DNA of 40,389 bases from Gemmatales bacterium (lineage in GTDB: Bacteria > Planctomycetota > Planctomycetia > Gemmatales > HRBIN36). The first letter of the stretch is position 1. The number at the start of each line of letters is the position of its first letter. The notes under the pieces are model-generated. The model was not told the origin of the DNA. It did no database searches and was given only the letters and a program-made list of their open reading frames with translations. A program made the translations under genes and the position numbers. The stretch is taken from positions 1 through 40,389 of the forward strand of contig JANWWR010000158.1 in the NCBI GenBank assembly GCA_025055835.1. Direction: 5' to 3'. Positions 15,625-22,105 of this stretch are shown in pieces.

Positions 15625-16773
15625 TCAGGCCGCGGCCCGGAGACTGCTGCGAGCGAACTGGGCGATGGCACGGACGACCCGCTTCTGCTGTTCGTAGCTG
15701 AGTTCCGGGTACATGGGCAGAGCCACCACTTCCTTGCAGGTCCGCTCGGCGACCGGGAACTCGCCGGGCTTGTGGCCCAGCGGGGCGAAGACTTCCTGCA
15801 AGTGCAGCGGAATCGGATAGTACACCTCGAAGCCGATACCTTCGTGGCGGAAGTGATCAAGGAGGGCATCCCGTCGGCCTCCGTTGACCCGGATCACATA
15901 TTGATTGAAGGTGTGCTTGCAGTGTGGCAGCACGACCGGCTTTTGGATCATGCCACCAAGGCCATGTTCGTCGATCAGGATGTCATAGCGGCGAGCGATG
16001 GCGATTCGGGCGTCAATGAAGCGCGAGACCCAACTGAGCTTCACCCGCAAAATGGCTGCCTGGAGCGCGTCCAGGCGGCTGTTCCAGCCCAGGTACTTGT
16101 GGTAGTAGCGCGGCTGCATGCCGTGAGTCCGCAGGCAAGCGATCTTCGCGGCGAGATCGCGGTCATTGGTTACGACCATGCCGGCGTCGCCGTAGGCTCC
16201 CAGGTTCTTCGTCGGGTAGAAGCTGTGGCAGGCCAGTGTGCCGAGGGTGCCGGAGCGCTTCCCCTGGTATTCCGAGCCGAAGGCCTGGGCGGCGTCTTCG
16301 ATGATCGGCAGATGATACCGTTCGGCGATTTTCCAGAGCGGTTCCATGTCGCAGCATTGCCCGAACAGATGCACCGGAATGATCGCCTTGGTCCGCGGCG
16401 TAATTTTGTCCTCGACCTGCCGCGGGTCCATGTTGAACGTGTCCGGGTCGATGTCGGTGAAGACCGGCCGGGCTCCGAGCCGACGGACGCAGGATGCCGT
16501 GGCAAAAAAGGTGAACGTCGGCACGATGACCTCGTCTCCCGGCCCGACTCCGAGGGCGGCCAACGACAGCGAGAGGGCATCCGTGCCCGATGCACAAGCG
16601 ATGGCCGAAGCGCAGCCAGTGTAAGCGGCAACCTCTTCCTCCAGCGCCTGGACTTCCGCTCCGAGGATGAAGCAGCCTGATTGGAGTACCCGGTTTACGG
16701 CCTCCTCGATCTGCTTGCGTAAACCTTGGTACTGGGTTTTCAGATCGAAAAACGGCACCGGAGCGGCAGCCAT
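15625..16773 (-). CDS. DegT/DnrJ/EryC1/StrS family aminotransferase
   Basis: A 382-residue PLP enzyme of the sugar aminotransferase family, which transfers an amino group to keto sugars used for polysaccharide, lipopolysaccharide or glycan synthesis. The PLP lysine is K189 (FYPTKNLGAYGD), D160 in IIEDAAQAFG pairs with the pyridine nitrogen, and ASGTDAL (61-67) binds the phosphate. The N-terminal PFFDLKTQY and the C-terminal LPMYPELSYEQQ are typical. An in-frame extension to 16899 exists, but ATG 16773 has GGAGGGGAG eight bases upstream and matches homologues. No other sugar-modification gene is adjacent, so the substrate is unknown. It is convergent with the ABC-F gene and divergent from the LysM gene. 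Confidence 0.92.
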   Translation of the reverse strand: MAAAPVPFFDLKTQYQGLRKQIEEAVNRVLQSGCFILGAEVQALEEEVAAYTGCASAIACASGTDALSLSLAALGVGPGDEVIVPTFTFFATASCVRRLGARPVFTDIDPDTFNMDPRQVEDKITPRTKAIIPVHLFGQCCDMEPLWKIAERYHLPIIEDAAQAFGSEYQGKRSGTLGTLACHSFYPTKNLGAYGDAGMVVTNDRDLAAKIACLRTHGMQPRYYHKYLGWNSRLDALQAAILRVKLSWVSRFIDARIAIARRYDILIDEHGLGGMIQKPVVLPHCKHTFNQYVIRVNGGRRDALLDHFRHEGIGFEVYYPIPLHLQEVFAPLGHKPGEFPVAERTCKEVVALPMYPELSYEQQKRVVRAIAQFARSSLRAAA

Positions 16774-17110
16774 GCGGCGATCTCCCCTCCCTGGTTCCTG
16801 AATGCTCGGAAAATGGGATCGCACCTTATTCCCCTGAAGCAGTTGTGTCAATGCCGACGACGAAGACGAGTGAGCGGGTAATGTCGCCAAGATGGGCAAA
16901 TGCAGGGTTGCAGTCCGTGCTCAAGCGAAAAAACTTGCCAACTTTGTGCAGGCTGCCTGCAAAACCGGGCATATCGGCTTCACGACATGATTTCAGGCCT
17001 GAAACGAGGGTTAATCTTGCACCGCCGCAGGCTGCCGGCCGATCCAAGGGCATGTGGGATCACATCGGCCAAGGACGGCCTGGACGTCATCGTGGTCGGA
17101 GGCCTTGGTC
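16774..17110. promoter_or_regulatory. 337-base divergent intergenic region with a 15-bp palindrome
   Basis: The region lies between the aminotransferase (minus) and the LysM gene (plus). No convincing gene is present; the short reading frames here lack ribosome binding sites and recognisable products. At 16947-16961 TGCAGGC and GCCTGCA form a perfect inverted repeat around a single T, flanked by T-rich sequence on the left and A-rich on the right, as expected of an operator. I cannot identify clear -35/-10 pairs. Confidence 0.35.
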
Positions 17111-17413
17111 ATGCCCAACGATGCCAAGCTCGGTCTGGTGGTCGGCGTCGGTCTGGTCATCGCAGTGGCGGTCGTATTCTTTCGCAAGGATTTGTCCGGG
17201 CCGAAGCAGGAAGTTCCCCGGCCCGTTCTCCAGCAACAGATGCGCACCTCCGAGCCGAAGCATCACGTCGTCAAGGAAGGTGAGACGCTGTACACGATCG
17301 CCAAGCTGCATTATGGCGATGGTGACCGCTTCTACGACATTTACCTGGCCAACCGCGACCGGCTTTCGTCTCCGGATGCCCTTCCCGTCGGTGCCTCCCT
17401 GCGGATTCCCTAG
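17111..17413 (+). CDS. Membrane-anchored LysM domain protein
   Basis: A 100-residue protein. Residues 6-23 form a single N-terminal hydrophobic segment (LGLVVGVGLVIAVAVVFF), followed by a short polar linker. A LysM domain occupies about residues 54-99 (HHVVKEGETLYTIAKLHYGD ... LPVGASLRIP). LysM binds N-acetylglucosamine-containing polymers such as peptidoglycan. The protein is probably anchored in the cytoplasmic membrane with LysM outside. ATG 17111 is chosen because a clear GGAGG (17098-17102) lies eight bases before it; the longer frame from 17054 has no such site. Similar small LysM proteins occur in many bacteria without an assigned enzymatic role. Confidence 0.85.
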   Translation: MPNDAKLGLVVGVGLVIAVAVVFFRKDLSGPKQEVPRPVLQQQMRTSEPKHHVVKEGETLYTIAKLHYGDGDRFYDIYLANRDRLSSPDALPVGASLRIP

Positions 17414-17473
17414 CCGCAGCCAGTCCGCTTGTTCTTCGAGCAACCCGGGTGGGATTGGCGACAGTCCGCCCGG

Positions 17474-17479
17474 TATAAT
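17474..17479 (+). promoter_or_regulatory. TATAAT -10 element before the rhodanese gene
   Basis: A perfect TATAAT lies 59 bases before ATG 17539 in the gap after the LysM gene. TTGGCG at 17455-17460 is too close (13 bases) to be an ideal -35. It suggests that the rhodanese and MalK-like genes have their own promoter. Confidence 0.4.
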
Positions 17480-17538
17480 CGGGTCAAAGGATCGGAGTGT
17501 ACCGCCGGCCTTCTTATGGCGATCCGTCGGGGTGCTTC

Positions 17539-17910
17539 ATGGCTCACCACTCCCCGCGCTTTCTTCAACTCGTGGCTGAGGCTCGAGAACGCATCCGGGA
17601 ACTGAGCATCGCCGAGGTCCACGCCAAAATGCAGCGGGGCGAACGGTTCGTGCTAGTGGATGTGCGGGAGGAGAGCGAATTCGCCCAGGGCCATCTGCCC
17701 GGAGCTATCCACCTGAGCAAAGGCATCATCGAACGGGACATCGAGAAACGCTTTCCGGAACTGGACACGGAAATAGTTCTTTACTGCGGGGGCGGCTACC
17801 GTTCAGCTTTGGCCGCGGACAACTTGCAGAAGATGGGGTACAGCAATGTCTGGTCAATGGATGGCGGGTTCCGCGGCTGGCGGGACGCGGGGCTGCCCGT
17901 GGAGTCGTGA
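17539..17910 (+). CDS. Rhodanese-like domain protein
   Basis: A 123-residue single-domain rhodanese. The fold spans about residues 22-121, with VLVDVREESEFAQGHLPGA (38-56) and an active-site loop starting at C83 (LYCGGGYRSALAADNL). The Cys can carry a persulfide, so sulfur transfer or thiosulfate/polysulfide handling is plausible. The acceptor is unknown. An in-frame ATG at 17497 would add 14 residues. ATG 17539 is preferred because homologues start near it and GGGGTG precedes it. No signal peptide, so cytoplasmic. The MalK-like ATPase gene starts 27 bases downstream, so the two are probably co-transcribed. Confidence 0.9.
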   Translation: MAHHSPRFLQLVAEARERIRELSIAEVHAKMQRGERFVLVDVREESEFAQGHLPGAIHLSKGIIERDIEKRFPELDTEIVLYCGGGYRSALAADNLQKMGYSNVWSMDGGFRGWRDAGLPVES

Positions 17911-17937
17911 CCGAATCCTGGCCGGACCCTTCCGCAC

Positions 17938-18984
17938 ATGACCTCGATTCGACTGGCGGGAGTCAGCAAAACTTTCCGGGGCGGAGTCACGGCGGTTCGG
18001 GACGTGGACCTGGACATTCAGCGTGGCGAAGCGTTCGCGCTGCTGGGTCCGTCCGGCTGCGGCAAGACGACGCTGCTGCGACTGATCGCCGGGCTGGAAA
18101 CGCCGACCGCCGGCGCGATTTTTCTTGACGGCAAGGACGCCGCCGCCATTCCACCCCACCGTCGCGGCGTCGGCATGCTCTTTCAACACCCCGCTGTTTA
18201 TCCCCACCTGACCGTTCGGCATAATCTGGTCTTTCCTTGCAGGTCGGTTTATAATCCCCATGAGCGAGCAGATCCGCACAGTCCTGCGACTCGGGGGGAA
18301 GAGTCCTTCAGGGAAGTGGTGGGTTGGCTCGGTCTGGAACGGCTTCTGGATCGCAAGCCGTTCGAGTTGTCCGGAGGAGAACGGCAACGGATTGCCCTGG
18401 GTCGTCTTCTACTCCGCCAACCGGCGGTTTTTTTATTGGACGAACCATTGGCCCATGTGGACCCGTTGAGCCGATCCCGGCTGCGGGGCCTGTTGCGGGA
18501 GGGGCTGCGGCGACTGGGGCGAACCACGCTGTGGGTGACACACGACCACGCCGAGGCCCTGGCCGTCGCGGATCGTCTGGCCGTGATGGAAGGCGGTCAG
18601 GTTCTTCAGGTCGGCACCCCGCGGGAGATTTACCAGACGCCTGCAACTGTGCGGGTGGGCTTGCTGGTGGGAGACCCGCCCATGAACCTGATTCCCGGCG
18701 AACTGTGCGGTCCTGCCGGTCCTGAGCCGGGGATTCTTCTCGGCGTTCGGCCGCACGACGCGATCGTAGCTCGGGAAGGCATCTTGCGGTTACGGGTACA
18801 AGCCGTCGAATACAGCGAGCCGGTACGGCTGGCGCGGCTGGTCAGCCCGCACGTGTCCCTGACGGCACGCTTGCCCGACGGCATCGCCGCGGAAACGGGG
18901 CAGGAGGTCGGCGTGACGTGGGACTGGCGGACAGTTCACCGCTTCGAGGCGGTAACTGGACGGCGTCTCGCTGCCGTCCCATGA
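17938..18984 (+). CDS. ABC transporter ATP-binding protein, MalK/UgpC type
   Basis: A 348-residue importer-type ATPase. Motifs: Walker A GPSGCGKTT (37-45), Q-loop LFQHPAVYPHLTVRHN (81-96), signature LSGGE (144-148), Walker B VFLLDE (164-169) and switch H202 (VTHDHAEAL). From about residue 240 a TOBE-like regulatory domain follows (GVRPHD, then RLVSPHVSLTARLPD), as in MalK/UgpC proteins that power sugar or glycerol-phosphate uptake. No permease or binding-protein gene is nearby, so it may serve several transporters, as the multitask MsmK-type ATPases do, or pair with distant genes. The region between Q-loop and signature is a little longer than usual (about 97-125). Transcription probably ends at the hairpin at 19018. 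Confidence 0.88.
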   Translation: MTSIRLAGVSKTFRGGVTAVRDVDLDIQRGEAFALLGPSGCGKTTLLRLIAGLETPTAGAIFLDGKDAAAIPPHRRGVGMLFQHPAVYPHLTVRHNLVFPCRSVYNPHERADPHSPATRGEESFREVVGWLGLERLLDRKPFELSGGERQRIALGRLLLRQPAVFLLDEPLAHVDPLSRSRLRGLLREGLRRLGRTTLWVTHDHAEALAVADRLAVMEGGQVLQVGTPREIYQTPATVRVGLLVGDPPMNLIPGELCGPAGPEPGILLGVRPHDAIVAREGILRLRVQAVEYSEPVRLARLVSPHVSLTARLPDGIAAETGQEVGVTWDWRTVHRFEAVTGRRLAAVP

Positions 18985-19017
18985 TCGGCCCATCGTCTGC
19001 CTTCCGGCGGACGCCCC

Positions 19018-19042
19018 AAGTGGGACCTGGTCCCACTTTTTT
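19018..19042 (+). terminator. Intrinsic terminator hairpin just before the nusA ribosome binding site
   Basis: AAGTGGGAC (19018-19026) and GTCCCACTT (19030-19038) pair perfectly around a CTG loop, and the right arm runs straight into TTTT. This is a textbook rho-independent terminator. It ends seven bases before the nusA Shine-Dalgarno, so it may terminate the MalK-like gene, attenuate nusA, or both. Confidence 0.85.
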
Positions 19043-19062
19043 GTTGGCAGGAGGGATTGTGC

Positions 19063-20466
19063 ATGAATGCGGATGAAATCCTTCGACTCGTGGATGTCAT
19101 TCACCGCGACAAGAATATCGACCGTGAACTGATTTTCTCCACGCTGGAGAATGCCTTGCTTCTGGCCGCCCGCAAGTATTTCAGCCCCAAGGACGATGAA
19201 GAGTTGAACATCTCCGTCACCATCGACCGAAACACCGGCCGAGTGATCGCAACCAAGGATGGCGAAGAGATCGACCCGGCCATGCTCGGCCGCATTTCCG
19301 CCCACGCTGCCAAGCAGTCGATCATTCAACGGATTCGGGAAGCCGAGTCCAAAGCCATCTACCAGGAGTACGCGGATCGCATTGGCGAACTGGAAGTGGG
19401 CACCGTGCAGCGGATCGAGCACGGAGCCGCCCTGGTCACGATCAACAAGACCGAGGCCATTCTACCCCGCTCGGAGCAGATCCCCGGCGAATCGTACCAC
19501 GTCGGTCAGCGAATCAAAGCGATCATCCGCGAGGTCAAGGAAGTCGGTCCGCGCGTCCGCATCATCCTGTCCCGCAGCCATCCGGACTTTGTCCGCCGCC
19601 TGTTCGAGCAGGAGATACCCGAAATCCAGGACCGCACCATCGACATTCGGGCCATCGCTCGGGAAGCCGGCTATCGGACCAAGATCGCCGTCTCCAGCAT
19701 CGACCTCAAGGTGGATGCCGTGGGAGCCTGCGTAGGTGTTCGCGGTAGCCGGATCAAGAACATCGTGGATGAGCTTAACGGCGAACGCATCGACATCGTT
19801 CGCTACAACGAGTCGCTCCAGGTGATGATTCCCAACGCCTTGCAGCCCGCCCAGATCGAAGAAGTGTTTTTGTATCCCCGCCTGGGTCGGGCCATCGTCC
19901 TGGTCCGCGAGGATCAGCTTTCGCTGGCCATCGGTCGACGGGGACAAAACGTCCGCCTGGCCTCCAAGCTGGTCGGATGGGACATCGAGATCATGACGGC
20001 CGAGGAATACTCGGAGAGCATCGACCGGGCCAAGAACTGGTTCCTCCAGATTCCCGGCATGACCGACGACATGACCGAGGTGCTCATCACGGAAGGGTTC
20101 CTGTCCTACGACGACCTCACGTTCATGGAGCCGGAGCAACTGGCGGAACTCATCGGCGTCACTCCAGAGGAGGCGGAGGAAATGATCATCGCCGCCGAAG
20201 AATTGGCGGAGCAGGTCGAGGTCCAGAAGAAGGAACTCGACCGGCAAGCCGCCGAGGCACGAGCCGCTGCCGAGGAAACACCGTCTGGCGAAACCGAAGA
20301 GGCCCCGGCTTCGGCTGAAGAAGCGGTCGCCGCCGAGCCGCAGCACACCGTCGAGAGCATCTTCGGCTCCGACGCCCTGGAGGCCAAGCAGGAAGAAAAG
20401 CTCGATCCGCACAAGATCTTCGGAATGGAGCCATCCAGCCAGCCACGGTCGGAATCGTCGGAGTAA
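19063..20466 (+). CDS. nusA: Transcription termination/antitermination factor NusA
   Basis: NusA binds RNA polymerase and modulates pausing, termination and antitermination. This 467-residue protein has the standard order: N-terminal polymerase-binding domain (about 1-120, MNADEILRLVDVIHRDKN), S1 domain (about 125-195, VGTVQRIEHGAALVTI), KH1 and KH2 (about 220-340, including GACVGVRGSRIKNIVDEL and LAIGRRGQNVRLAS), then a helix-hairpin-helix-like module (about 345-405) and a long acidic, Ala-rich tail. ATG 19063 is chosen over TTG 19057 because AGGAGG (19049-19054) lies eight bases before it. In most bacteria nusA sits between rimP and infB. Here neither is adjacent: a MalK-like ATPase lies upstream and a sugar isomerase downstream. 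An intrinsic terminator immediately precedes the ribosome binding site. Confidence 0.97.
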   Translation: MNADEILRLVDVIHRDKNIDRELIFSTLENALLLAARKYFSPKDDEELNISVTIDRNTGRVIATKDGEEIDPAMLGRISAHAAKQSIIQRIREAESKAIYQEYADRIGELEVGTVQRIEHGAALVTINKTEAILPRSEQIPGESYHVGQRIKAIIREVKEVGPRVRIILSRSHPDFVRRLFEQEIPEIQDRTIDIRAIAREAGYRTKIAVSSIDLKVDAVGACVGVRGSRIKNIVDELNGERIDIVRYNESLQVMIPNALQPAQIEEVFLYPRLGRAIVLVREDQLSLAIGRRGQNVRLASKLVGWDIEIMTAEEYSESIDRAKNWFLQIPGMTDDMTEVLITEGFLSYDDLTFMEPEQLAELIGVTPEEAEEMIIAAEELAEQVEVQKKELDRQAAEARAAAEETPSGETEEAPASAEEAVAAEPQHTVESIFGSDALEAKQEEKLDPHKIFGMEPSSQPRSESSE

Positions 20467-20542
20467 GTTTTCGCCGCTTCTTCATGCAGGGCACGTTCTC
20501 GCAGCGTCCCGTTTCCTCTCGGGCGATTCCCCGCCCAGACTG

Positions 20543-20571
20543 TTGACAAGCCGTGCTTCCGTCTCCATGAT
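20543..20571 (+). promoter_or_regulatory. Candidate sigma-70 type promoter for the sugar isomerase gene
   Basis: A perfect TTGACA (20543-20548) is followed after 17 bases by CATGAT (20566-20571). It lies 57 bases before the ATG at 20629, which has its own GGAGG seven bases upstream. The spacing is ideal; the -10 matches four of six positions. Confidence 0.5.
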
Positions 20572-20628
20572 TGAGGTCCACCAAACAACCCCATTTACCT
20601 CATTCATGCTTGACACGGAGGCCGATTC

Positions 20629-21798
20629 ATGGGCTTCAGGCAGACGGAAACGCACCGCAACGGCAAGGGTTCCTACCACCAGATCGGCCTGGTGCGGGGA
20701 CAGTTCGGCGACATTCCCGAAGATGAATGGCTTCAGTTCATCGCGGAGTCGGGCTTCGACGGGTGGGAGGAGGCGAGTTGGGAATTGGACCTCGGCAAGT
20801 GCCGGGATGACGCCGGGGCCAAGGCTTACGCGCAGTCCCGCGTGGACAAAGCGAAGAAACACGGTCTGGAAATCTTCACCGTGGCAGTGCATTTGCAGGG
20901 TCAGGCCCTGGGTGATGAACCGTCGGCCAAGACGCTGCAATTCGTTGGCGGCGAGGCGGTCGAGGCCTACAAACGGTGGCGGGCCGCGGGCAACCAGCCG
21001 CCACGCACCGATCCGTACTACGTCCCCGACGACGTCGGCAGACTGATCCACAAGCAGGCCCTGGATGCGCTCCTGGGAGCGGCCCGGCTGGCCCATCATC
21101 TGGGCAAACTCCAGAATCGCCGCGTCTGCCTGCCCGGCTTCACGGGTTCCCCGGCCCACTGCTGGAGCCACTGGTTCGAGTTCCCGCCGCGACCGAAGAA
21201 TATCGGCGGTTACGACATCCCGGAAGTGCTGCAAGTCAGCCTTGAACTGCTCGTCGAACGCTTCGGACCGTTCCTCGATCTGTGCAAGAACCTCGGCGTG
21301 ACGTTCGACCTCGAATGCCATCCCAGCGAACGGGCCATGGGCGACATCGCCAGTGCCGAAGAATATCTGAAGTTCATGGACAAACACGGCTACGGCTCAG
21401 TGGTCGGCTTCAACCTGGACGGCTCGCACATGGAATGGCAGGGCGTGTCCGTGATCCAGTTCATCCGCGAATTCGGCGAGCGGATTCATTGTGCCCACAT
21501 CAAGGGCGTGTACGTCAGCCGGGAGCACACCCGCAACGGCCTGCTGGGCGGGCATCAACCGATGGGGCACAAGCACAACGGCTGGAACTTCGTCACCGCC
21601 GGGACCCAACGCGATGCCAATTCGGTCGAGGAGATCATGATCGAGTTGAATCGGGCCGGCTACGACGGGGCGGTGTCCATCGAGTGGGAGGACAATGACG
21701 CCGAGAAGCGGGCCGGGGCCAAGGCGGCGTTGGCCAATGTGCGTCGAGGCGATCTGCCTCCCAGTCGCGGGCGGCATGACGAGACGCTGCGTGCGTGA
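20629..21798 (+). CDS. Sugar phosphate isomerase/epimerase family protein (AP endonuclease 2-type TIM barrel)
   Basis: A 389-residue TIM-barrel protein of the xylose isomerase-like / AP-endonuclease family 2 fold. Candidate metal and substrate residues occur at the expected strand ends: E229 and H231 (DLECHPSE), D264 and H267 (NLDGSHMEWQG), H290 with K292 (CAHIKG), and SIEWEDND near 356-363. The central insertion (about 100-195) containing GFTGSPAHCWSHW is longer than in the small family members. Planctomycetes carry many such paralogues, most with unknown substrates; sugar or inositol isomerisation or epimerisation is the best general statement. No signal peptide. GGAGG (20617-20621) supports the start. 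It seems to be a single-gene unit with its own promoter, followed by a palindromic repeat cluster. Confidence 0.85.
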   Translation: MGFRQTETHRNGKGSYHQIGLVRGQFGDIPEDEWLQFIAESGFDGWEEASWELDLGKCRDDAGAKAYAQSRVDKAKKHGLEIFTVAVHLQGQALGDEPSAKTLQFVGGEAVEAYKRWRAAGNQPPRTDPYYVPDDVGRLIHKQALDALLGAARLAHHLGKLQNRRVCLPGFTGSPAHCWSHWFEFPPRPKNIGGYDIPEVLQVSLELLVERFGPFLDLCKNLGVTFDLECHPSERAMGDIASAEEYLKFMDKHGYGSVVGFNLDGSHMEWQGVSVIQFIREFGERIHCAHIKGVYVSREHTRNGLLGGHQPMGHKHNGWNFVTAGTQRDANSVEEIMIELNRAGYDGAVSIEWEDNDAEKRAGAKAALANVRRGDLPPSRGRHDETLRA

Positions 21799-22105
21799 AT
21801 CTGCTCATCGAGGCGAGCGGGGGGCACCGGAGGGCTAACGCCCTCCGCTCGCTGTTGGTTGTAAACGCTCTTTGCTCGCTGTGAGTTTTCGTGCTTAGTT
21901 CTGATCTCGTGAGGCGAGCGGGGCACGTCAGTGCCCCGGTTGCTGCCGTGCTTACGCGAGGACCGGAGGGCTAACGCCCTCCGCTCGCTGTTTTTGTGAA
22001 TGCTCCTTATCTGTTCTCCTGTCCCTTGCCTTTGTGTTCCCTCCCCCAGGCGCGATATACTGACCGAAATCGTTGTTCCTATCTCCCGGCTTCCGGAGTC
22101 GCTTC
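21799..22105. repeat. Intergenic region with a cluster of GC-rich palindromes (types A and B)
   Basis: No gene is seen in these 307 bases. Three hairpins occur. Type A pairs CGGAGGGC with GCCCTCCG around TAAC (21828-21847 and 21964-21983). Type B pairs GGGGCAC with GTGCCCC around GTCA (21920-21937). Each is set beside a GCGAGCG or CGCTCGC block, and these blocks are complementary to one another (for example 21813-21819 with 21846-21852), giving nested stems. A T-run (21991-21995) follows the last hairpin, so this copy could also terminate transcription of the sugar isomerase gene. The same families recur at 30.3-30.5 and 31.4-31.6 kb. Confidence 0.85.
22056..22061 (+). promoter_or_regulatory. 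TATACT -10-like element before the CRTAC1 gene
   Basis: TATACT matches five of six -10 positions and lies 44 bases before the ATG at 22106. The best upstream partner, TTGTGT (22032-22037, spacer 18), is a weak -35. Confidence 0.3.

Noticed and set aside
15606..15633. Hairpin between the ABC-F and aminotransferase genes (GCGGCGATC / GATCAGGCCGC)
   Set aside because: The stem has a bulge, overlaps coding sequence and lacks a U-tract on either strand, so it is not a convincing intrinsic terminator.
16900..17283. A Cys-rich plus-strand frame in the aminotransferase/LysM gap
   Set aside because: It has no ribosome binding site or family match and overlaps the well-supported LysM gene in another frame.
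18245..18290. TATAATCCCCATGAGCGAG inside the MalK-like gene, resembling TATAATCCCCAGAGCG before the kinase gene
   Set aside because: The MalK-like protein reads through without interruption and the frame starting there has no recognisable product. The likeness is short and probably chance.
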